From: FEN-1073 sp963780865
GTDB lineage: Bacteria; Chloroflexota; Anaerolineae; Anaerolineales; RBG-16-64-43
Assembly (NCBI GenBank): GCA_963780865.1
Contig: CAWADT010000016.1
Location: 158,927 to 222,926, forward strand
DNA: 64,000 nucleotides
Reading direction: 5' to 3'
Position numbers and translations under genes: made by a program
Notes under the pieces: model-generated
What the model was told of the DNA's origin: nothing
Database searches by the model: none
Seen by the model: only the letters and a program-made list of their open reading frames with translations
In this document: positions 37,198-44,730 of the stretch, one piece after another
Layout: the number at the start of each line of letters is the position of its first letter
Numbering within the stretch: the first letter of the stretch is position 1

Positions 37198-38637
37198 TTA
37201 TGATTCCTTCTTTTCCCCCTTCCAATATTTTTCCATCACCGCCGCCAGCCCCTCCCGCACGGTGCAGTTTTTCAGCGCGAACGACTGCATTACCTTGTCG
37301 ATCTGCGTCTCCGTCATTTTATCGAACCGCGCGGCGAAGGCCGGCTGCATCAGGTTGGCGAAGTATCCGGACTGCACCGCCTGCGCCAGATACATCCGGT
37401 TCGACGGGTGGTCGATCCCTCTGTCGCCGATCGCTTTTTCGGCCGTGAGCGCCAGCCGGTCGACCATTTTTTCAACGGGCGTTTTCGTTGCGCCCGTGCT
37501 TAGCCACGAATCCACTCCCAGGGCCCGTTTGGCGCGCTGCACCGGCCGCATCAGCCGCAGATAGTCCGAATCCGGATCGACCGTCACCAGCCCCATCCGG
37601 CCGATATCTTTGTAGGTCCAGATCGTCCAATGCGCCCGTTGCTGCTCAAAGATCGAAATCTGGTCGTCGAGCGCCTGCAAGCGCCAGGCGGCATCGGAGG
37701 CCGGCCCGGAAAATGCCGCCCCGAATTCCCCGACCCAAAGCGGCGCACCGTTCTCCTCCGTAAATTTTGTTCCCTCCTGGTCCTGGAAAACTTTCGCCTG
37801 GCGCCGTTTGTTCCATGTGGTTGTGCCGATTTTGCCCGGGTACTTCCCCGCCGCGGTGGCGGCCGGGCTGTAGTTGTGGCTGCTATAGACCAGGTTGGGC
37901 GCGAACGGCGGATCGAGTTTGTCGAATTTGGTGGAAAAATAATCGCCCTCGAGGAAGATGATATGGTCCGGATCCACCTCGCGCACCGCTTCGACCGCAC
38001 GCCGGTACAGTCCGTTGAAAACCGCCCAATCCGTTTCATACTTGGCCGTAAAGCGGCCGGCGGGAGCGTTCGTCACCGGCTCGTTCATCAGGTTGTAGCC
38101 CGCCACAGTCTCCACTCCCCGGAACCGGTGGGCGATCTCGCGCCAGAGCGCCACGAAACGTTCCTGAAAATGCGGATGGCGCCATATCAGCGTATGCCGG
38201 CTGGAGTTGTCGCAATGCCAGTCGGTGTTTTGCCAGCCCTGGCAGGAATGTAGATCGAGGATCACGTAGATCCCCGCGCGCGCGCAGGCGTCCACGATCC
38301 GTCCCAGACGCGCAAACCCCTTTTCCAAATAAGTATAGGGGGCCAAATCGTCCTCGAAATGGCGGTAGTTCAGCGGCAACCGGACGAGGTTGGCGCCGCA
38401 CTCCTTCAGAAAGGCGACGTCGTCCGGATGGAAGAAATAATCCAGCCAGCGGTCGAAGAGGAATTCAGCCCGGCCCGCTCCCAGCGTTTGCGCCGACGCG
38501 CGCCGAATCCCGCTTTCGTCGCCCGGGAAGCCGTTGATGAAATTCTCCATATTCATCCATCCCCCCACGCACACGCCGCGCAACCGGACCGGCTGCCCAT
38601 CCGTTGCGACAATTTCCGACTTGCGAACTTGAAGCAT
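37198..38637 (-). CDS. Glycoside hydrolase family 5 (cellulase-like)
   Basis: A 479-residue TIM-barrel glycosidase. The general acid/base Glu is E186 in GYNLMNEPVTN and the nucleophile is E304 in LWVGEFGAAF. Other conserved residues appear in LVRLPLNYRHF, ILDLHSCQGWQN and VYSSHNYSP. The C-terminal 100 residues are an alpha-helical extension without clear identity. No signal peptide is visible, so it acts in the cytosol, probably on imported beta-glucosides or mannosides, as the beta-mannosidase 9 kb upstream may do. CAAGGAGGCGT gives a very strong ribosome binding site. Confidence 0.88.
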   Translation of the reverse strand: MLQVRKSEIVATDGQPVRLRGVCVGGWMNMENFINGFPGDESGIRRASAQTLGAGRAEFLFDRWLDYFFHPDDVAFLKECGANLVRLPLNYRHFEDDLAPYTYLEKGFARLGRIVDACARAGIYVILDLHSCQGWQNTDWHCDNSSRHTLIWRHPHFQERFVALWREIAHRFRGVETVAGYNLMNEPVTNAPAGRFTAKYETDWAVFNGLYRRAVEAVREVDPDHIIFLEGDYFSTKFDKLDPPFAPNLVYSSHNYSPAATAAGKYPGKIGTTTWNKRRQAKVFQDQEGTKFTEENGAPLWVGEFGAAFSGPASDAAWRLQALDDQISIFEQQRAHWTIWTYKDIGRMGLVTVDPDSDYLRLMRPVQRAKRALGVDSWLSTGATKTPVEKMVDRLALTAEKAIGDRGIDHPSNRMYLAQAVQSGYFANLMQPAFAARFDKMTETQIDKVMQSFALKNCTVREGLAAVMEKYWKGEKKES

Positions 38638-38662
38638 ACGCCTCCTTGGGATCGTCCCGCCC

Positions 38663-39295
38663 CTATGGGGCGACGATGATATCGATGTAGAGCGAATCTC
38701 CGAAGGGAACCCCGAGCGGCGAGAACGCGCGCCAATCGGAAGTGTACTCCCCCGGAGCGGTCGGCGCGATCATGGGGATGACGAGCGCCGCTTCACTGCC
38801 CGCCGCGGCGGGGTAGAGCGCGAATTCATCCTGGGACGCAAGATGGGTCCCGCCTGTCCACCGGAACCGGTACTCCGGACCCCAATCGCACTGCCCGCTG
38901 TTCCGGACCTTCCAGCTTTTTTCGAGCGGTTGACCGGGGAGGACTTTGGTGCGGTCCGGGAAGGTCAAGTCGCCCAAATAGGTCAGGCCGTTCGTGCAGG
39001 AACCGAACGGGATCGGGGTCGCCGTGGAAACCTGAAATTCCGTGGGAGAAGCTAGCGCCGGGGTCTCGACCGTGATGCCTGGGACCGTTCCGTTTGAAGT
39101 AATCGTTGCGGGGGCGGAGAAAACGGCAGCGGTCGCCGACGGGACACCCTGACTTTCCGGTAGGGTGGCGGGTGATGGCCGGGAGGACGGGGACTGGCAG
39201 GCCGAAAGCAGAGCCAGAAGATAAACCAGACCTACAACGGCGATTGCCCGATGGAAAATTCCGCCCGATAAGCCCGCAGGCCTGTGGTTTTCCAT
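38663..39295 (-). CDS. Lipoprotein with NBR1-type Ig-like (FW) domain
   Basis: A 210-residue lipoprotein: basic signal peptide, lipobox LLSAC, a Ser/Pro/Thr linker of about 60 residues and a C-terminal Ig-like domain. The domain shows DLTFPDRTKVLPGQPLEKSW, WKVRNSGQCDWGPEYRFRW and PGEYTSDWRAFSPLG, matching the four-Trp FW domain first named in human NBR1 and common in Chloroflexota surface proteins. Its ligand in bacteria is unknown. The ATG at 39295 gives a normal signal peptide; the open frame extends upstream to 39940 only as an antisense shadow of the next gene. Confidence 0.82.
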   Translation of the reverse strand: MENHRPAGLSGGIFHRAIAVVGLVYLLALLSACQSPSSRPSPATLPESQGVPSATAAVFSAPATITSNGTVPGITVETPALASPTEFQVSTATPIPFGSCTNGLTYLGDLTFPDRTKVLPGQPLEKSWKVRNSGQCDWGPEYRFRWTGGTHLASQDEFALYPAAAGSEAALVIPMIAPTAPGEYTSDWRAFSPLGVPFGDSLYIDIIVAP

Positions 39296-39502
39296 GCTGC
39301 GATTATAGCCCGCCCGGCGGTGCTTCGGCCAAAACGGGGGTTCGGTCGAATCCCGGCGGACGGTTGCTAAGGTGCGCCATTCCGTATAAAATCCCCTAGT
39401 AAACGCGGTTCCCCCTCCACATCGGAGAACGGTCTTTTCCTTCCCAGGACGGCGCACCCAGTCCGTCCGGTCCGGGGTCAGCCTTCGCGGCGAGGAATAT
39501 CC

Positions 39503-39961
39503 ATGGGGAAGATACTCGACGGAATTCGAAAATTTTTCGTGGACGATCAATGGCCTTTCACCGAAATGGAAGGCAAAACCATCCTGCGCACCGGTTTCTC
39601 GGGCAAGAACGGCAAATGGACCTGCTTCGCCCAGGCGCGGGAAAGCCAGCAGCAGTTCATTTTCTACTCCGTCTGCCCTAATGCCGCGCCCGAGGACAAA
39701 CGTCCCGCGGCGATGGAATTCATCACCCGCGCCAATTACGGGCTGGTGATCGGGAACTTCGAGATGGACGTGAGCGACGGGGAGATCCGCTACAAGACGA
39801 GCATCGACGTGGAAGGCGGCGAGCTGACCCACGTTTTGATCCGCCAGGTGGTGTATTCCAATGTGATGACGATGAACAAGTACCTGCCCGGGTTGATGTC
39901 GGTGCTGTACGCCAACGTCTCTCCCGAGCAGGCAATCCACACCATCGAGGGCAAGGGCTGA
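39503..39961 (+). CDS. YbjN-like (type III secretion chaperone-fold) protein
   Basis: A 152-residue acidic cytosolic protein. The pattern of a start helix, WTCFAQARESQQQFIFYSVCP, a helix with MEFITRANYGLVIGNFEMD, then GEIRYKTSIDVEG and a helical C-terminus is typical of the YbjN domain. YbjN resembles type III secretion chaperones in fold, but these stand-alone proteins are of unknown function and occur widely in bacteria with no secretion system. No partner is suggested by the neighbours. Confidence 0.72.
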   Translation: MGKILDGIRKFFVDDQWPFTEMEGKTILRTGFSGKNGKWTCFAQARESQQQFIFYSVCPNAAPEDKRPAAMEFITRANYGLVIGNFEMDVSDGEIRYKTSIDVEGGELTHVLIRQVVYSNVMTMNKYLPGLMSVLYANVSPEQAIHTIEGKG

Positions 39962-39992
39962 TCTACGTCAATCCCCGGGAATAACCTGAATT

Positions 39993-40026
39993 AAAACCTG
40001 TCAGGTCTTCCAGACCTGACAGGTTT
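39993..40026. terminator. Palindromic hairpin, possible terminator
   Basis: AAAACCTGTCAGGTCT pairs with AGACCTGACAGGTTTT around a 2-base loop. It follows the YbjN-like gene by about 30 bases. A related palindrome at 27147-27180 suggests a dispersed element reused as a terminator. Confidence 0.6.
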
Positions 40027-40139
40027 TATACGGGCACGACCGCAACCTTATTCGCTGAACCCAAAGCGTTATTCGAGATGGTCGGAAAAACGGGTCTTCC
40101 GGCTCCCGCTTGGTGAAGTCCTTTCCGGATGTTCATCGT

Positions 40140-40893
40140 ATGAAAATTCTCTGCCTGGTTGCCCATCCCGACGACGAAACGGTTTTTGCCGGCGGCACGC
40201 TCGCGTTGCTCGCTTCGCGCGGGGCGGAAATCGGGCTGGTGTGCTGCACGCGCGGCGAGGGCGGCGAAGCCGGGGAGCCTCCGCTGTGTTCTCGGGCGGA
40301 ATTGGGCGCGATGCGCGCGGCCGAATTGCGCTGCGCCGCCCGCGCTCTCGGTTGCGCCTCGCTCGAATTCCTCCCCTTCCGCGATCCGGATGTTGGCCCA
40401 GACGAACTCGTTGTACCCGTTTGCTTCCTCCCCCGCGGAAGTCGTCCCGCTAGTATTCGCGATCTTCACCGCCCATCACCCCGACGCGGTGATCACTCAC
40501 GGATCGGACGGCGAATACGGCCACCCTGCCCACGTGCTAGCCAACCGCGCCTGCCTGGAAGCCGCGCGCCGGGCGGACGTTCCGTGCGTTTATACCTTCG
40601 GCGCCGATTTCCCCGGCCACCCGCGTAAGCGTTCGGCCAACCGGGACGATCCGGCGGATTTCGTCGTGGCCGTCGATCGTACTTTCGAGCAGAAACTCTC
40701 CGCGATGGAATGCCACCGCACGCAAGGCGCGCTCTTTGTCCGCCGCGCCTCCGCCGATGCCGGGCATCCGGTGCCGCTGCGGGAGGTGGTGCTGCGGGTG
40801 GAATCGTTCCGCCGAGTCGCGGCCGGCCGCGCGATGGGAACGGGCGACCCCGAGATGTTGTCTTTGCTGGGAGACGCCATCCGTCCGGAATAA
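40140..40893 (+). CDS. PIG-L/LmbE-family deacetylase, frameshifted
   Basis: Two frames together give a complete protein of about 250 residues. The first (from the ATG at 40140) carries the zinc motif VAHPDDETVFAGGTL and reaches FRDPDVGPDEL. The second goes on with ASSPAEVVPLVFAIFTAHHP, THGSDGEYGHPAHV and the family end. The shift lies between about 40400 and 40436, in a region with runs of C. PIG-L enzymes remove N-acetyl groups from N-acetylglucosaminyl compounds, using zinc. The next gene starts 24 bases on, so both may be one operon. The shift may be a sequencing error. Confidence 0.8.
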
Positions 40894-40917
40894 CCACCCC
40901 TGGGTCGGAGGATCCCG

Positions 40918-41544
40918 ATGCTTATCCTGGCGATTTCATCCGGCGTTTTCTGGTCCATCACCTATCTGCTGATCATCAAACGCGGCTTCCAGGATAAAGC
41001 CTGCGGCATGCCGATGGCCGCCCTGTGCCTGAATATCTCCTGGGAGTTCCTGTTCTCCTTCGTCTTCCTCCCAGACCCGGTGCAGCGGACGATCAACATC
41101 GCCTGGTTCGTTCTGGATCTGGCCATCGTCGCCCAGTTTCTGGTATACGAACGCGCGCGGCGGCCCGCGAACCTCTCCGCGAAGTTTTTCTATGCCTCCT
41201 TCGCGTCCATTTTGGCGACGGCTTTCCTGACGGTCCTGCTGGTGACGCGCGAGTTTACCAACTGGGAAGGGTACTACACCGCGTTCGGCCAAAATTTGTT
41301 AATGTCGATCCTCTTTGTGCGCATGCTGCTGGACCGTAAGGACCTCGCCGCCCAATCGCTGTACATCGGCGCAGCCAAAATGCTAGGCACTTTGTGCGCC
41401 TCGCTGATCGTGTTCAGGGCGATTCCGAATTCCACCCTCACGGTATTTTTCGGCTGGGCGATCCTGTGGTTCGATCTGGCCTACATCGCGCTGTATGTCC
41501 AAAAAAGCCGGCGGCTGGGAATCCATCCGCTCTCGCGGTGGTAA
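40918..41544 (+). CDS. Seven-segment membrane protein resembling Pyr4/PaxB terpene cyclases
   Basis: A 208-residue integral membrane protein with about seven hydrophobic segments. The order WSITYLLIIKRGFQDKACG, MPMAALCLNISWEFLFSFVF, FVLDLAIVAQFLVY, FGQNLLMSILF and AILWFDLAYI recalls the membrane terpene cyclases of fungal meroterpenoid and indole-diterpene pathways (Pyr4, PaxB) and their bacterial relatives. E43 in SWEF and D186 in WFDL sit where Pyr4 has its essential Glu and Asp. A GGAGG ribosome binding site precedes the ATG, 24 bases after the deacetylase gene. Function is inferred only from this pattern. Confidence 0.55.
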   Translation: MLILAISSGVFWSITYLLIIKRGFQDKACGMPMAALCLNISWEFLFSFVFLPDPVQRTINIAWFVLDLAIVAQFLVYERARRPANLSAKFFYASFASILATAFLTVLLVTREFTNWEGYYTAFGQNLLMSILFVRMLLDRKDLAAQSLYIGAAKMLGTLCASLIVFRAIPNSTLTVFFGWAILWFDLAYIALYVQKSRRLGIHPLSRW

Positions 41545-41721
41545 TGTGGCTGTAGCCGGGATCGGCAAATTTTAATAATACTGCCCGGATCGGCGTTTTT
41601 TAATTTTGTAGCCGGGATCGACGATCCCGGCTACATTCCCCAAGGGACGATCCCGGCTACAATCCCTAAAGGACGATCCCGTTACAGGACCAATTCCGAT
41701 TACAATTCCCCAAAGATAACC
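41545..41721. repeat. Intergenic GTAG-type palindromes
   Basis: A 27-base palindrome at 41608-41634 runs from GTAGCCGGGATCG to CGATCCCGGCTAC. Degenerate partial copies of the same words flank it on both sides (about 41551-41597 and 41640-41690). This looks like local multiplication of a REP-type unit. Confidence 0.65.
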
Positions 41722-42468
41722 ATGAACTGGACATCCATTTCCAACACCTCGTTTATCGGCAGGCTCCTGCGTATTCCGTTGAGGCTGATCCCGCGCCAAA
41801 CGGTTGTGCCCATCCTGCAAGGTCCCCTGCGCGGGAAGAAATGGATCGTCGGGTCCGGAAATCACGGGTACTGGCTGGGGAGTTACGAACTGGGAAAGCG
41901 GGCGCTATTTGTAAAAGCGGTCACCCCGGGAGAGGTGGTGTACGACCTGGGCGCGAACGTCGGGTATTACACGCTACTGGCGGCGGTGCTCCTTGGACCG
42001 CAGGGGAAAGTATTCGCCTTCGAGCCCTTGCCGCGTAACTTGGAATATCTTCGTCGGCACCTGTCTCTCAACCGAATCGAGAATGCGGTCGTGATCGAGG
42101 CGGCGGTGGCCGACCGCAGTGGGACCGTCCGCTTCGAGGAAGATGCCAGTACCTCGAAAGGCCGGATCGGCGAGCAGGGCGGCTTGGAAGTGCGCGCCAT
42201 CGCGCTCGACGATTGGATCGACGAGGGAAAACTGCCACCACCCGCCCTGCTTAAAATCGACATCGAGGGCGCGGAACTCCAAGCCTTGCAGGGGGCGCGA
42301 AAGGCGCTGGCCAAAACGCATCCGGCCATCTTTTTATCCACCCACTCCGGCAAGGTTCACAAAGATTGCGTGGCCTTTCTGGAAGCGCTGGGCTATCGCG
42401 TCTTCCCCATCGACGGACGGGAGCTTGCGCGTTCACGCGACGTGCTGGCGACGTTCTCCAAAGGATAA
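41722..42468 (+). CDS. FkbM-family methyltransferase
   Basis: A 248-residue SAM-dependent methyltransferase of the FkbM type. Motif I is VYDLGANVGYYTLLAA, the acidic residue after strand 2 is in VFAFEPLPRNLEYLRR, and the characteristic LLKIDIEGAELQALQGA block follows. It methylates a hydroxyl group on a sugar, polyketide or lipid acceptor; the acceptor is unknown. The N-terminal 60 residues are typical leader helices. It lies downstream of the PIG-L-like and membrane-cyclase-like genes, separated by the REP cluster, so an operon is uncertain. Confidence 0.85.
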   Translation: MNWTSISNTSFIGRLLRIPLRLIPRQTVVPILQGPLRGKKWIVGSGNHGYWLGSYELGKRALFVKAVTPGEVVYDLGANVGYYTLLAAVLLGPQGKVFAFEPLPRNLEYLRRHLSLNRIENAVVIEAAVADRSGTVRFEEDASTSKGRIGEQGGLEVRAIALDDWIDEGKLPPPALLKIDIEGAELQALQGARKALAKTHPAIFLSTHSGKVHKDCVAFLEALGYRVFPIDGRELARSRDVLATFSKG

Positions 42469-42480
42469 GATCCGTTCGGC

Positions 42481-42505
42481 GGGGCGAGTCGCGACCCGCC
42501 CCTAC
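42481..42505. repeat. GTAG-type REP hairpin
   Basis: GGGGCGAGTCGCGACCCGCC followed by CCTAC forms a hairpin. On the other strand it begins GTAGGGGCGGGTCGCGA, the same head as the pair within the RAYT gene. It lies between convergent genes. Confidence 0.65.
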
Positions 42506-43762
42506 TTACGCTTGCGCCGATATTAGGAACACCCCTCCGGTCTTGCGATCCAGCACATAGAGTTCTCCGCCGTCATCCTCACCAAACGATGTGATCGCCA
42601 AGCTCGTATCGAGCCATTCGGCCATTTTCCATCCATCCGCCGCGCGGGCGAGAACCCAGATCCTTCCCGAACACTCATCGCCAAAGAGATACATGCCGGA
42701 GAGGTCCGGCAGCAGGCTGCCGCGATACACGAATCCTCCAATGACCGCGCAATTGCCTCCGCTGTGATCATATTCGGCAATCGGCGGAGTGAGTCCGGGA
42801 GGCGCCAGGCCCTGGTAGGAATGAAACCCCTCCATGAAATTCCAGCCGTAGTTCTCGCCGCCCCGGTCGTGGACGGGTTGAAAATCGATTTCCTCGTAGG
42901 CATCCTGCCCCACGTCGCCTATATACAGATCGCCGGTTTTGCGGTCGAAGGAGAACCGCCACGGGTTGCGCAGCCCGAAAGCCCAGATTTCCGGCCGCGC
43001 ACCCGCCCGGCCGATAAATGGGTTGCCGGGAGGAACGGCATAGGAATCGCCGCTCACGTCGATGCGGAGCAGTTTCCCCAGCAGGACGCCAAAATTTTGT
43101 CCGTTCCCATTCGGATCGCCCTGGCTGCCGCCGTCGCCCATTCCGAAGTAAAGGTAACCGTCCGGACCGAAGACCAGGTTCCCTCCGTTGTGGTTGGAAT
43201 ATTGCGGATGCGCGATGCGCAGGATCGGAACGCCGCTGCCCGGATCGGCCTGATTCGGGTCGCTTGTGGAGACGGAATACCGCGCGGTGAAAAAATCGCC
43301 ATTCGCGGCAGTGTAATTCACGAAGAAGCGGCCATTCGATGCGTAAGCCGGATCGAACGCCAGGCCAAGCAAACCCCGCTCGTTACCATTCGCGTTGACG
43401 ATACCGCTCAGATCGAGAAAAGGCGACGGAAGCAGCGTTCCATCCTTTAGAATGCGGATCGTCCCGGTTTGCTCAAGAACGAACAACCGCCCCGTTCCGT
43501 CGTGCGCCGAAACCAGCAGGGTCGGTTTCGCCAGCCCGGATACGATTTCGCGTAAAAAGGCATGCGCGGGCGGGAAAGCGGGTAAAGGGTACGGGCTTGC
43601 CATACCTACGGCGGTATCCGTTGCAAGCCCTAACGCCGGAGTTGAGGAAGGCGTGAAGGTGCCCGCTTTCGACCCGGTTTCGATTCCTGGACTAGGTGGT
43701 TGCGGATTTGCCGGTAAACACGAACAGAGCAGGAAAAAGAGGAGAAGGGCGGATTGTCTCAT
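42506..43762 (-). CDS. PQQ-dependent glucose/sorbosone dehydrogenase-like lipoprotein
   Basis: A 418-residue secreted lipoprotein: signal peptide with lipobox LLCSC, a Pro/Ser/Thr linker of about 60 residues, then a six-bladed propeller of the glucose/sorbosone dehydrogenase (GSDH) family. Diagnostic blocks are LFVLEQTGTIRI, RGLLGLAFDPAY, HNGGNLVFGPDGYLYFGMGD, GLRNPWRFSFDR and GDVGQDAYEEIDF. The family oxidises aldose sugars with PQQ, though many members are uncharacterised. I chose the start at 43762 for its signal peptide; the frame extends upstream to 43861 without support. Confidence 0.87.
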   Translation of the reverse strand: MRQSALLLFFLLCSCLPANPQPPSPGIETGSKAGTFTPSSTPALGLATDTAVGMASPYPLPAFPPAHAFLREIVSGLAKPTLLVSAHDGTGRLFVLEQTGTIRILKDGTLLPSPFLDLSGIVNANGNERGLLGLAFDPAYASNGRFFVNYTAANGDFFTARYSVSTSDPNQADPGSGVPILRIAHPQYSNHNGGNLVFGPDGYLYFGMGDGGSQGDPNGNGQNFGVLLGKLLRIDVSGDSYAVPPGNPFIGRAGARPEIWAFGLRNPWRFSFDRKTGDLYIGDVGQDAYEEIDFQPVHDRGGENYGWNFMEGFHSYQGLAPPGLTPPIAEYDHSGGNCAVIGGFVYRGSLLPDLSGMYLFGDECSGRIWVLARAADGWKMAEWLDTSLAITSFGEDDGGELYVLDRKTGGVFLISAQA

Positions 43763-43940
43763 GGGGTCGCTCTTTCCATATGCTAAGCGGCTCTTCCGAA
43801 ATCCGAAGAGATTGGTGTCAGAAAACACCGCCATTGACTTGAATCCTCCGATATTCTCCATGATATCCGCTTTTTTCTCCGAATATCAATACCTTCCTCT
43901 TGGCCTATTAACCGGGATTGGGGAGTAGCAATTTATCCCA

Positions 43941-43959
43941 ATAATCATATAATGATTAT
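43941..43959 (+). promoter_or_regulatory. Inverted repeat over a TATAAT box upstream of the small peptide gene
   Basis: ATAATCAT (43941-43948) and ATGATTAT (43952-43959) form a perfect 8-base inverted repeat with a 3-base spacer. A TATAAT (43948-43953) lies inside it, about 110 bases upstream of the 53-codon gene. It could be a -10 box under an operator. No good -35 box sits at the right distance, so this is tentative. Confidence 0.45.
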
Positions 43960-44060
43960 ATGGGATGGGTAACCGAGCCGCGTCCCAAGATTCCCCGGTT
44001 GGAGACGGCCAGCCGGGATTCGCCAAGGATCGATGAGGTCTGCCCAAAGAGGAGGGCTTT

Positions 44061-44222
44061 ATGCAAGCACCTATGGATATTGCGCAATTCAACGCGCTTC
44101 TCCACTCGAAAAAAGATCAAACGCAAATGATGTCCGCACTCTTTTCACTAACGACCATTGGTGACCTGGAGAGATTCATCGAACTGATGCAACCACAAAG
44201 CGGTTGGGCGGCATGGCATTAG
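44061..44222 (+). CDS. Small 53-residue protein, candidate ComX-like pheromone precursor
   Basis: The frame encodes 53 residues from MQAPMDIAQFNALLHS to the end QPQSGWAAWH. It has a near-ideal GAGGAGGG ribosome binding site four bases before the ATG and ends 79 bases before a strong terminator. The first 42 residues are mostly helical in character, with no signal peptide or membrane segment. The last ten hold two Trp (W49, W52). ComX precursors of Bacillus are 50-60 residues, also lack a signal peptide and carry the prenylated Trp near the C-terminus. The next gene is ComQ-like and the one after has a ComP-like sensor. The GC content is lower than in neighbouring genes. I infer a prenylated peptide signal; direct sequence similarity to ComX is not evident. 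Confidence 0.65.
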   Translation: MQAPMDIAQFNALLHSKKDQTQMMSALFSLTTIGDLERFIELMQPQSGWAAWH

Positions 44223-44301
44223 GTTTGACCTAAAACAAGCCTAAAGACGGCTTAGAATAATAAACAGATAATCCAATCGATATTCACAAGATCCATCGTT
44301 A

Positions 44302-44341
44302 AAAAAACGTAGTGCGGACGGCTCGACGCACTACGTTTTTT
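44302..44341. terminator. Strong bidirectional terminator after the small peptide gene
   Basis: AAAAAACGTAGTGCG (44302-44316) pairs perfectly with CGCACTACGTTTTTT (44327-44341) around a 10-base loop. It separates the peptide gene from the ComQ-like operon, so the two are transcribed separately. Confidence 0.92.
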
Positions 44342-44675
44342 ATCGTGTTATTCCTTGAAATCATAGAAGATCGGCAAGTAGTCTGTTCTTGGTGCCAGGT
44401 CCACTAGCAAGTTCGCGCCCAATAGCAGGTTGTTGAAAAACGTTGATTTTGTTTTACCCATACACACCCGCCCCCTTTCATCCCCCCATTTTCCAGTAGA
44501 AAATGGGGGGAGCGAGGGGGGATGGTTTACCACAGGGAAGATGACACCAGTAAAAATTTAGTTTCAACATCCCGGTAGATATGCAGTTGTTTGTAGCTTG
44601 AGATTGGTTCCAAACAGGAATTGCAATCGGCTGCTTCAGCCAGTCTGGCGGCTTGCGACCCATCCGGCGGCCGGG

Positions 44676-44704
44676 TTGCTTTTTCCGCGATCTCTACATA
44701 TATT
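44676..44704 (+). promoter_or_regulatory. Sigma70-type promoter of the ComQ-like/receptor operon
   Basis: TTGCTT (44676-44681), a 17-base spacer and TATATT (44699-44704) lie 26 bases before the ATG at 44731. The transcript would start near 44711 with a short leader holding GCAGGAG. Confidence 0.6.
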
Positions 44705-44730
44705 TATATATCGATTGCAGGAGACCTTCT

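Larger units (their letters stand above)
44223..44730. other. Intergenic region between peptide gene and ComQ-like operon
   Basis: No further gene is seen. From left to right it holds the terminator at 44302-44341, a copy of the 105-base repeat at about 44423-44535 and the promoter of the next operon at 44676-44704. A minus-strand frame at 44348-44533 runs through the repeat and is not credible. Confidence 0.6.

Noticed and set aside
38663..39940. 425-codon version of the NBR1-type lipoprotein
   Set aside because: Only the part from 39295 has a signal peptide and domain; the upstream part is antisense to the YbjN-like gene.
43970..44055. Possible c-di-GMP riboswitch upstream of the small peptide gene
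   Set aside because: A hairpin (about 44003-44028) is present, but the conserved c-di-GMP-I and -II cores are not recognisable.
44348..44533. 61-codon minus-strand frame upstream of the ComQ-like gene
   Set aside because: Half of it is the 105-base repeat; no ribosome binding site.
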